13,626 bases of DNA, from contig JAGWHA010000015.1 in assembly GCA_028867095.1 (NCBI GenBank), positions 1 through 13,626 on the forward strand. The letters run 5' to 3'. Positions 7,019-13,301 of the stretch are shown in pieces; positions within the stretch are counted from its first letter, which is position 1, and the number at the start of each line of letters is the position of its first letter. The position numbers and the translations under genes were made by a program. The notes under the pieces were generated by a model. It was not told the origin of the DNA. It searched no databases and saw only the letters and a list, made by a program, of their open reading frames with translations. Source of the stretch: Microcaldota archaeon. GTDB taxonomy: Archaea; Micrarchaeota; Micrarchaeia; Micrarchaeales; CABMGC01.

Positions 7019-7021
7019 ATA
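7012..7021 (+). promoter_or_regulatory. TATA box overlapping the nth stop codon
   Basis: GGCTTAAATA matches the archaeal TATA consensus and includes the TAA stop of nth. Transcription would start near 7045 and give a leader of about 25 bases carrying GGTGG at 7061-7065, a Shine-Dalgarno 4 bases before ATG 7070. The same core, CTTAAATA, precedes the ATP synthase operon. Confidence 0.6.
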
Positions 7022-7069
7022 AAAATAATCCTACTCAAATAGGGAAGCGGTTATTTCTTTGGTGGAAAA

Positions 7070-7594
7070 ATGAATTCAAAAATTATAATTGGGGCGGCCA
7101 TAGCGGTAATTATAGTTGTTGCTGGAATCGCGCTCGCGTCAACGCAGGGCGCTGCGCCGCAGGCAGGCAGCAGCACAGTACAGTCGACAACCGCATTGCA
7201 GACAACGACGGCCACCCAGACAAACGCCACGACGCGGTCAACTACTGCCGCCCCCGTGAATAGGACGCTATTCTCAAGTACGCAGTACGCAGCATTTTCT
7301 TACCAGATATTCCCGGCGGTTGGCCTCTCGCAGAGCGGAAAGATCGCCACATCGGACGTCATGGTCTCGAGCTCGTCCATGCCAAACCAATCGACGCTTG
7401 TCTACATGAATTTCACAGGCTCAAACACAAGCTACAGCGCACTGGTGGGAGCTGGAGACACGCTCTATTTCATAGACCAGAACCTAGGCGACGACAGCCA
7501 GGTCCATGATGCAAACAGCGGAGAGGACGGCTATGCGCTTGTCGATTCCCAGGGATACGTGATATCCATCAACTATCCTCTTTCCGCAACATGA
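7070..7594 (+). CDS. Membrane-anchored, Ser/Thr-rich extracytoplasmic protein (function unknown)
   Basis: I do not recognise this 174-residue protein. It has one N-terminal hydrophobic helix (about 4-24) after a short MNSK start, so it is either a signal anchor or a cleaved secretion signal. No lipobox cysteine follows, and the protein has no cysteine at all. Residues 25-63 form a stalk rich in Thr, Ser, Ala and Gln. A small beta-like domain follows from about 65 to the end. Five N-x-S/T sequons occur (Asn52, Asn64, Asn106, Asn114, Asn119), so heavy glycosylation is plausible. Its last four bases overlap the start of the RnfD-like gene (ATGA), which implies coupled translation and perhaps a shared complex. 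Start and promoter are well supported by the TATA box at 7012 and GGTGG. Confidence 0.75.
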   Translation: MNSKIIIGAAIAVIIVVAGIALASTQGAAPQAGSSTVQSTTALQTTTATQTNATTRSTTAAPVNRTLFSSTQYAAFSYQIFPAVGLSQSGKIATSDVMVSSSSMPNQSTLVYMNFTGSNTSYSALVGAGDTLYFIDQNLGDDSQVHDANSGEDGYALVDSQGYVISINYPLSAT

Positions 7595-8355
7595 AAATAC
7601 TTGGCCAGCACATAGGTGCGATGTATCTGTGGGCGATAGCAATACTGATAGCCCTTGCGGCATTCTCAAGCTATGCGCTGGGGGTGTTTCCAATCCCCCT
7701 GATCCTCGCAGTCATCATCTGCTCGGTTGTCGAGGTTCTTGTTTACAAAGTGCACAGAAAGCACGCAATCAGGATTCCCTACTCAGGCATAATAACGGGG
7801 CTGATAATAGGCTCTGTGGCACCATATAACGCGCCGCTGATTGCAGTGCTTGTCGCCTCGGTTGTTGCGGTGCTCACAAAGGTCTTTGTAAAGACAAAGC
7901 ACGGCAACATATTCAACCCGGCGGTGATAGGGCTGCTTGTCGGTCTTGCGGTCTTCTCGCTGGGAGACGCCTGGTGGACTGCAAGCAGCTATGGGGTACT
8001 TGGGATAGCAGTTCCACTCTCTCTTCTATTCGTCATAGCCGCATACCTTGCGAAACGGCTGATTGCAGCAGCTGCCTTTGTGGCAGCGATTGTGGTCATC
8101 AGCATGGCGACCAGCAACTCTGCGATAAGCCTGCTGACGGTAGAATCTGCGGTTTTAAATGTCAACTACTTCTTTGCGCTGCTCATGCTTGCTGACCCAA
8201 AGACCTCCCCGCACAAAAACTCCGCCCAGATAATTTATGGGGCGGGAATAGCACTCGTTTCCTCGCTGCTCCTGATCACCGGAATCGCCTATGGCCTGCT
8301 CATCGCACTGCTAGTGGGCAATCTTGGATATCTTTTGTACAGGAAATTTGGCTGA
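7591..8355 (+). CDS. RnfD/NqrB-like polytopic membrane protein
   Basis: A 254-residue integral membrane protein with about nine to ten hydrophobic helices from residue 11 to 250. Two motifs point to the NQR2/RnfD/RnfE family: GNIFNPAVIGLL (about 105-116) and ADPKTSP followed by a QIIYG segment (201-217). RnfD and NqrB are flavin-carrying membrane subunits of ion-pumping redox complexes. The S-G-A-T-type threonine that carries covalent FMN is not visible. No RnfA, B, C, E or G genes are nearby, so this is a stand-alone homolog and its redox role is uncertain. It starts with ATG inside the ATGA overlap with the upstream anchored protein. A UbiE-like gene and the ATP synthase operon nearby fit a membrane-energy theme. 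Confidence 0.7.
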   Translation: MKILGQHIGAMYLWAIAILIALAAFSSYALGVFPIPLILAVIICSVVEVLVYKVHRKHAIRIPYSGIITGLIIGSVAPYNAPLIAVLVASVVAVLTKVFVKTKHGNIFNPAVIGLLVGLAVFSLGDAWWTASSYGVLGIAVPLSLLFVIAAYLAKRLIAAAAFVAAIVVISMATSNSAISLLTVESAVLNVNYFFALLMLADPKTSPHKNSAQIIYGAGIALVSSLLLITGIAYGLLIALLVGNLGYLLYRKFG

Positions 8356-8375
8356 ACGTACGGATAATGAGCAAA

Positions 8376-8383
8376 GCTTAAGA
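8376..8383 (+). promoter_or_regulatory. TATA-like box for the 188-residue protein gene
   Basis: GCTTAAGA is centred about 24 bases before ATG 8404, so the transcript likely starts at or next to the start codon (leaderless). No Shine-Dalgarno is seen before that ATG, which agrees with this reading. Confidence 0.45.
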
Positions 8384-8403
8384 AAAGGACAAACAAAGTC
8401 TCT

Positions 8404-8970
8404 ATGGTATTTATGGAAAGGCAGTTTAAGACACAGACAGCAGATCTGAAATTGGACAAATTCAGGCAGGCGCAGTACGATCTGGGAAACCCAAAGATAG
8501 TCAACGGGCTCATTGGGGGAAGGCAAATAGACACCGACCATGTTTATTTCTTCGGCTCAAAAGCCCCAAATATTCCAGACAAACTTAGAAAAAGATACTT
8601 GGAGGACGAGAAGATGTTCTTTTCCGCACTGCATTTGGGCAAGATCGCAGATGCGATGGAGAACGGCCAAAATATTGACGGTTCGTATTACGGGGCAACT
8701 ATAAGAGAGTCGGGTTTTGAGCACACAGCCTCACTCTCCGCACAAAATGCGTTGTACAGGGAAGCAGGGAAACTGCTAAGATACCTTATTGACGGCGGAA
8801 AGACCAATTTAAATTCCACCATGGGCGAGCTTGGCAGGGCAGTGAGATATTGCGATCTTGGAGGGGATGATCGGGCTGCAGGGACATGGCTCAAATTGGC
8901 GATAAAGAGAACGAACGGGATATTGGACGAAGAAGACAGGATAATCTCAAAAGCCGGCAGGCGAAGCTAG
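8404..8970 (+). CDS. Hypothetical soluble protein, 188 residues
   Basis: I do not recognise this protein. It is hydrophilic, without a signal peptide or membrane helix, and has a single cysteine in AVRYCDLGG. The middle (about 65-130) and C-terminal (about 135-185) parts look helical; the segment ELGRAVRYCDLGGDDRAAGTWLKLAIKRTN has the spacing of a helix-turn-helix pair of TPR-like type, but no clear repeat is present. Codon use differs slightly from its neighbours: AAA is about as common as AAG, whereas AAG dominates in the flanking genes. ATG 8404 is favoured by the TATA box 24 bases upstream (leaderless); ATG 8413 is an alternative. It stands alone between the RnfD-like gene and the ATP synthase promoter. 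Confidence 0.65.
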   Translation: MVFMERQFKTQTADLKLDKFRQAQYDLGNPKIVNGLIGGRQIDTDHVYFFGSKAPNIPDKLRKRYLEDEKMFFSALHLGKIADAMENGQNIDGSYYGATIRESGFEHTASLSAQNALYREAGKLLRYLIDGGKTNLNSTMGELGRAVRYCDLGGDDRAAGTWLKLAIKRTNGILDEEDRIISKAGRRS

Positions 8971-8989
8971 TACGTCTAAGCTGTGGGGA

Positions 8990-9000
8990 TTCTTTATTTT
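8990..9000 (+). terminator. T-rich tract, possible terminator of the preceding gene
   Basis: TTCTTTATTTT lies 20 bases after the stop of the 188-residue protein gene and before the ATP synthase promoter. Archaeal transcription often ends at such T-rich tracts without a hairpin. No stem is visible. Confidence 0.35.
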
Positions 9001-9026
9001 GGGGCTAAAACGGGGTTGACGATCGG

Positions 9027-9034
9027 CTTAAATA
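9027..9034 (+). promoter_or_regulatory. TATA box of the ATP synthase operon
   Basis: CTTAAATA fits the archaeal TATA consensus. A transcript start about 27 bases from its centre falls near 9057, giving a leader of about 57 bases before atpH. The leader begins almost at once with the hairpin at 9062-9094. Confidence 0.65.
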
Positions 9035-9061
9035 CCTTGTTTTCTTATACTAATTGTCAAT

Positions 9062-9094
9062 CTGATTTTTAGTATGCAAATACTGTGAAATCAG
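9062..9094 (+). promoter_or_regulatory. Hairpin with GCAA tetraloop in the ATP synthase leader
   Basis: The outer arm CTGATTT (9062-9068) pairs with AAATCAG (9088-9094). The inner arm AGTAT (9071-9075) pairs with ATACT (9080-9084) around the loop GCAA, a GNRA tetraloop. A small internal loop separates the two stems. The 3' arm covers the first two bases of AGGA (9093-9096), the only Shine-Dalgarno-like sequence in the leader. It may affect translation or mRNA stability; this is inferred from sequence only. Confidence 0.5.
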
Positions 9095-9113
9095 GACAAA
9101 ATGACTGATTTCT

Positions 9114-9440
9114 ATGGACAAGGAAACCAAATCCATTAGCGAAGTTCAAGAAGCCGAAGAGAGCGCCACGAAGGCAATCGAGAAGTCTCTTTCTAAGAAG
9201 CAGGCCCAGATCGAGGAGGCTAGCATAAAGGCGAGGCAGATTGTTGCCGATGCGGAGCAAAAGGCAAAGGATGAGATGGCGCAGGCACTCTCGTCTGTGC
9301 AAAAGGAGATTGATGCCACAAGGGGACAGGAATCGAAGGTTACCCAGAAGCTTGTTGAGGGAGTGAGGAAGCGGAAGCTCTCCCAGGCCAAGGTCGCACA
9401 GATCGCAGAGCAGGTTGCCAAGGAAATCGCCGGTGAATAA
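9114..9440 (+). CDS. atpH: A-type ATP synthase subunit H (peripheral stalk)
   Basis: A 108-residue, strongly charged, Ala/Glu/Lys/Gln-rich protein predicted to be one long alpha-helical coiled coil with no membrane segment. Subunit H pairs with subunit E to form the peripheral stalks that hold the catalytic head against subunit I. Its identity rests on composition, length and position as the first gene of the H-I-K-E-C-F order known from archaeal operons. Motifs in this subunit are weak. The ATG at 9114 has no Shine-Dalgarno at normal distance. AGGA at 9093-9096 is better placed for an out-of-frame ATG at 9101. The end overlaps the likely start of atpI by 8 bases, so coupling is expected. Confidence 0.8.
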   Translation: MDKETKSISEVQEAEESATKAIEKSLSKKQAQIEEASIKARQIVADAEQKAKDEMAQALSSVQKEIDATRGQESKVTQKLVEGVRKRKLSQAKVAQIAEQVAKEIAGE

Positions 9441-11301
9441 GTTGCTTAGCACAGAGCCGATGCAGAAGCTTAGAATGCTATTTTTAGAGAGCGAGCGCGA
9501 GAGGGTGGTCGCATACCTCCACAAGCTTGGGCTAGTAGACCTGAGAAGAAGCAAGCTGGAGCTCGGCGAGGTGCAGTCCGCCACGCTTCCGGAGATCTCA
9601 AACGCACTCATACACGTAAGCGGGGCGCTTGGGCTCCTAAAACCGACAAATGCAAAGAGCGCAAAGCACATTGCGCTGGGCTCGCTTATATCGAAGGTCA
9701 AGGGGGCAAAGTGCATAGACGAGATCTACGAGCTTGGCGACAAGAGAAGGGAGATCACGGATGACATCGTCAACCTAAACTACGGGGAGAGGATAGGAAG
9801 CTACTTCCTGGGAGTTGAGATAAACTTCGGAAAGCTGCAGAGCGCACGGCTCTCGTTTAGAAGCTTCATAACAGACAGCAAGAGCGCCCAGAGGATAGAG
9901 GAGCTGATTGCAGGGGAAAAGATAAGCAGCAGCGTCATCACAAGGCAGATTGCAAGGAAGAAGGATAGCGTCGTCTTCATCGCATACCAAAAGGAGGCGA
10001 ACCTAGACGACATACTAAAGAACTTCAAGCTTGAGGAGATAGACCTCAAGTCGAAGTATTTGACTGGGACTCCTGAAGAGGTCTTGTCGTCGGTAAAGAG
10101 AGTAAGGGCGTCTTATGATCACCAGATAAAGGAGATCGAGAAGAAACTCGGCGAACTATCTTCCAAGCACTACTCGGAGCTTGCCAACTACAAGGAGATG
10201 CTAGACATAGAGTCCCAGAGGGCAAACGCATCCGCAAACTTCAAGAAAACGGAGAAGGTATTTGTGGTTGAGGGGTGGATAGCCGCAAAGAAATACGAAG
10301 AGTTCGCTGAAGCGCTCAAGAAGTTCACAAAGAACAGATTCGAGATAGAAAAACTGCAGCCAGACGAGCTTGCACCAACACTTGTCAACAGGCCAGGCTT
10401 CCTAAAGCCCTTTGACTTCCTGATGGAGTTCTACTCAGTCCCCAGGAGCGATGAGATAGATCCGACATGGATATTCATAATCACCTTCCCCATCTTCTAC
10501 GGGCTGATGATCAGCGACGTTGGGTACGGGGTCGCCTCGTTCCTGCTCGGAACGCTGATAGTGAAGAAAACAAAGCCGGACGGCCTGCTCCACAACGTGG
10601 GAAGGGTCTGGCAGCTCTGCGCCTTCTCTGCGATGGCCTTCGGGTTCCTCACTAACCAGTACTTTGGGTTCCAGCTTAACCACTACTTCACGAACTTCGT
10701 GGGGTTCGACTGGATAAAGGACGCGACCTCGATCTTGCTGCTCACAATAGTCTTTGGGCTCGTTCAGGTAATACTTGGATTCATATTCAGCTTCATAAAC
10801 CACTGGAAGCATCACCATGTCAAGCACGCAATGAGCAAGCTCACCTCGATAATAACCATACTGCTTGGGGTTGTCGCGGTGTACGGGTTCTTCAGCGGAG
10901 CAAGCTACGTTGAGGCCTTCGGAATACTTACCGCCATCTTCCTTGTAATAACCGCGGTGATCAGCGGTATTGAGGCAAGCGAGATAACAAACCTGATGAC
11001 CCACCCTCTCAGCTATGCGAGGATCCTGGGCTTTGGGATGGCGAGCGTGATAATCGCAATGCTCATCGACAACGCCTTCACGCCCAGCTTCAAGGGGGGA
11101 GTGCTTGGGTTTATAATCTTGCTAGTCATATTTGTACTGCTACACTTTGTGAACATGGTTCTGGGGATGTTTGAGGGGCTCATCCAAGGGGTAAGGCTCA
11201 ACTTCGTTGAGTTCTTCTCAAAGTTCTACACCGGAGGGGGAATAAAGTTCAGGCCATTCTCATACAGGAGGGAAAGCACGCAGGAAGGCGAAGACGTTTA
11301 A
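9433..11301 (+). CDS. atpI: A-type ATP synthase subunit I (a-type, membrane)
   Basis: About 622 residues. The first half, to about residue 335, is the cytoplasmic arm with a coiled coil near 222-270; it joins the peripheral stalks. The second half has seven to eight membrane helices, starting after DEIDPTWIFIITFPIFYGLMISDVGYG (about 340-365), a family hallmark. The essential half-channel arginine is Arg530 in HPLSYARILGFGMA, and the end carries EGLIQGVRLNFVEFFSKFYTGGG. It forms the ion channel with the K ring. GTG 9433 is chosen because AAGGA at 9420-9424 lies 8 bases upstream. TTG 9415, TTG 9442 and ATG 9460 are alternatives, the last fitting the MQKLRMLFL start of the first strand. The stop is directly followed by the atpK region. 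Confidence 0.95.
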   Translation: MNKLLSTEPMQKLRMLFLESERERVVAYLHKLGLVDLRRSKLELGEVQSATLPEISNALIHVSGALGLLKPTNAKSAKHIALGSLISKVKGAKCIDEIYELGDKRREITDDIVNLNYGERIGSYFLGVEINFGKLQSARLSFRSFITDSKSAQRIEELIAGEKISSSVITRQIARKKDSVVFIAYQKEANLDDILKNFKLEEIDLKSKYLTGTPEEVLSSVKRVRASYDHQIKEIEKKLGELSSKHYSELANYKEMLDIESQRANASANFKKTEKVFVVEGWIAAKKYEEFAEALKKFTKNRFEIEKLQPDELAPTLVNRPGFLKPFDFLMEFYSVPRSDEIDPTWIFIITFPIFYGLMISDVGYGVASFLLGTLIVKKTKPDGLLHNVGRVWQLCAFSAMAFGFLTNQYFGFQLNHYFTNFVGFDWIKDATSILLLTIVFGLVQVILGFIFSFINHWKHHHVKHAMSKLTSIITILLGVVAVYGFFSGASYVEAFGILTAIFLVITAVISGIEASEITNLMTHPLSYARILGFGMASVIIAMLIDNAFTPSFKGGVLGFIILLVIFVLLHFVNMVLGMFEGLIQGVRLNFVEFFSKFYTGGGIKFRPFSYRRESTQEGEDV

Positions 11302-11310
11302 GTGAATTAT

Positions 11311-11553
11311 ATGGTATTACCAATAGACACAGGAGCTGCAATCGCAGCAATCGGAGCTGGAGTAGCTATCGCAGGAGGAGCAATAGGAACGGGAGTCGCG
11401 CAGTCGGCAATAGGTGCGGCAGGACTCGGATTGATCGCTGAGAAGCCGGAGGAACTCGGAAGGGTGCTTCTTTTCATGGTCATCCCTGAGACGCTGCTCA
11501 TATTCGGCTTCGTGATCGCGATCTTGATAATGCTCTACGCAGGCATTGTATAA
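11311..11553 (+). CDS. atpK: A-type ATP synthase subunit K (c-ring proteolipid)
   Basis: An 80-residue single-hairpin proteolipid with two membrane helices (about 8-40 and 52-79). The first is very rich in Gly and Ala and carries GTGVAQSAIGAAGLG. The connecting loop is AEKPEELG. The ion-binding carboxylate is Glu60 in VIPETLLIFGF. Many copies form the rotating ring driven by H+ or Na+ flow. Gln31 in helix 1 and Thr61 next to Glu60 are polar groups that could also serve a Na+ site, but this is not decisive. ATG 11311 is chosen; a GTG at 11302, directly after the atpI stop, would add three residues and is also possible. The single-hairpin form is the ordinary one, not a duplicated or tripled version. 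Confidence 0.93.
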   Translation: MVLPIDTGAAIAAIGAGVAIAGGAIGTGVAQSAIGAAGLGLIAEKPEELGRVLLFMVIPETLLIFGFVIAILIMLYAGIV

Positions 11554-11563
11554 AGGGTTACAC

Positions 11564-12223
11564 ATGTCATTGCACGAGATAAAGGAGCAGATAGCAAAGG
11601 AGTCGCACAAGAAGGCGCAGTCCATCGAGGATGACGCGAAGAGCGAGGGCTCAAAGGTGCTTGCCGAGGCCAGGTCCAAGGCAAGCATCATCCTTGAGCA
11701 GTCAAGGAAGGAGATTGCGGCTAGGGTCGAGGCGATCCGAAGGGAGCACAAGGCGGGCATCGAGATCGAGAGGCACAACTCGATCCTTCTCGCAAAGGAG
11801 CACGTGGTCGACTCGCAGATGGGCCACATCAAGAGCGCCATCCAGGCAAGGATCATGAAGGGCAACTACGAGAAGATGGTCAGGCAGGTGGTCGCAAACG
11901 CAAAGGAGCTAATACAGGGCGAGCTTGTGATCAAGGCGGACAAGGAGGGCCAGGCAATCCTGAAGAAGATGGGCTACAAGGCTGAACTCGGATCGAAGGG
12001 AGTCGTCATCCAAAACAGGGACGGAACAATAAAGATAGACGCAAGCCTTGAGAGCACAATAAACAACCACATCGAGATGATAAGAAGCAGGATCTCGGAG
12101 AGCCTCTTCATCGAGGATAAAAAGCCTGCGGCAAAGGCCTCAAAGAAAGTGAAGGCCAAGGCGAAGAGGGCTCCAAAGCCAAAGAAGGTTGCAAAGAAAT
12201 CGAGGAAGACAAAGAGGAAGTGA
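11564..12223 (+). CDS. atpE: A-type ATP synthase subunit E with Lys-rich C-terminal tail
   Basis: A 219-residue peripheral-stalk subunit. The N-terminal half (about 1-100) is a charged coiled coil that pairs with subunit H. A globular C-terminal domain (about 105-182) with GVVIQNRDGTIKIDASLES binds the catalytic head. The ending SRISESLFIED is where archaeal E subunits normally stop. Here 34 further residues (186-219) follow, made almost only of Lys, Ala, Arg, Pro, Val and Ser, resembling a histone H1-type tail. The tail is in frame and no frameshift is apparent. ATG 11564 has GGG 6 bases upstream; the TTG at 11546 would overlap atpK. The end of the tail coding sequence supplies the Shine-Dalgarno of atpC. 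Confidence 0.9.
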   Translation: MSLHEIKEQIAKESHKKAQSIEDDAKSEGSKVLAEARSKASIILEQSRKEIAARVEAIRREHKAGIEIERHNSILLAKEHVVDSQMGHIKSAIQARIMKGNYEKMVRQVVANAKELIQGELVIKADKEGQAILKKMGYKAELGSKGVVIQNRDGTIKIDASLESTINNHIEMIRSRISESLFIEDKKPAAKASKKVKAKAKRAPKPKKVAKKSRKTKRK

Positions 12224-12225
12224 TA
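12215..12225 (+). promoter_or_regulatory. Ribosome binding site of atpC inside the atpE end
   Basis: GAGGAAGTGAT, spanning the last atpE codons and its TGA stop, matches much of the archaeal anti-Shine-Dalgarno complement. It ends 2 bases before ATG 12228, with GAGG 9 bases away. It supports that start over in-frame upstream codons. Confidence 0.5.
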
Positions 12226-12227
12226 AA

Positions 12228-13301
12228 ATGCCAGTAGCGGGATATGAGGCGGCAAGCTTATACGGGTATTCCACCGCACGCGTCAAGGCGATGGAATCGA
12301 AGATGATAAGAAAGGAGGTTATGCAGAGCATAATCAACGCCAAGGACATCCCAAACATGCTCTCGATTCTGGTCCAGACGGACTACAAGAGGAACCTAGA
12401 GGAGTACGGGGGGGTCAACATAAAGTCGGACATGATTGACTTTGCGCTCTCAAAGAACCTCGGAAACAACGTCGACAAGCTGATAACAATTGCACCAATA
12501 GTCAATCGTGGAATCGTCCGCGCAATCGCGGGAAAGTGGGACATGTACAACATAAAGCTCGCAATAGAGGCAAAGGAGAAGGGGGCAAGCTTTGCAGACA
12601 TCTCAAAGTACGTGATCGACTACGGCACATACAACTCCACAACCCTCAAGGAGCTGATGAACGAGCCCAACATCGAGAGCATGATAAACAGGGCGATGAT
12701 AAACTCGCCTTACAGAAAGACGCTCGCCGCAGCGCTTGAGACGTATCGAAAGGAGAAGAGCGCACTTAGCGCAGCAATAACGATTGACAAGCTCTACTAC
12801 GAGCAGATGGGCTCGATAATAATTCGGCTCATCGACATGCACCACGAATCCGCGCAGGTGATAAAGGCGGACATGGACATGAGAAACCTTCTCATGCTGA
12901 TCCGTGCAAAGAGGCACGAGATGAAGTTCGCGGACTTTGGCGGCACGCTGATCGAGAAGGGATCAATCAAGGTGAACCAGCTAAGGGAGCTCTACGAGGG
13001 GGCAAAGGACCTCGAATCGATGATCAAGGAGATAAAGGTATTTGACCTCAGCGAGGAGCTGGGAAGATACAAGGCAAACAAGAGAAAGGAGCTCTTGATA
13101 TTCGAGATGGGGATGAAGAACAGCATCTTCAACAAGAGCATAAAGCTGCTCAAGCACAGCGTCCTGTCAATCGGGACGATAATAGCATATGCATACCTCA
13201 AGGAGATTGAGGTTTTCACGCTCAGGATAATAATCAAGGGAAAGACCTACGGGCTCGGAAGGGAAGAGCTTGCGAAGATGATGGTATGGAAGGCAGAGTA
13301 G
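12228..13301 (+). CDS. atpC: A-type ATP synthase subunit C (V-type d homolog)
   Basis: A 357-residue, soluble, mostly helical subunit that sits as a socket between the central rotor stalk and the K ring. It opens with YGYSTARVKAMESKMI (from Tyr12) and ends with SIGTIIAYAYLKEIEVFTLR (from about 314), both conserved in the C/d family. Internal three-fold repeated helical segments fit the known fold, though repeats are weak by eye. Length agrees with archaeal subunit C (about 340-380). It starts 4 bases after the atpE stop and overlaps the atpF start by 16 bases, so translation is probably coupled throughout. Confidence 0.93.
   Translation: MPVAGYEAASLYGYSTARVKAMESKMIRKEVMQSIINAKDIPNMLSILVQTDYKRNLEEYGGVNIKSDMIDFALSKNLGNNVDKLITIAPIVNRGIVRAIAGKWDMYNIKLAIEAKEKGASFADISKYVIDYGTYNSTTLKELMNEPNIESMINRAMINSPYRKTLAAALETYRKEKSALSAAITIDKLYYEQMGSIIIRLIDMHHESAQVIKADMDMRNLLMLIRAKRHEMKFADFGGTLIEKGSIKVNQLRELYEGAKDLESMIKEIKVFDLSEELGRYKANKRKELLIFEMGMKNSIFNKSIKLLKHSVLSIGTIIAYAYLKEIEVFTLRIIIKGKTYGLGREELAKMMVWKAE

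Noticed and set aside
10435..11004. A 189-codon minus-strand open frame inside atpI
   Set aside because: It lies opposite the conserved membrane half of subunit I, is rich in Tyr, Glu and His, and lacks any start signal.
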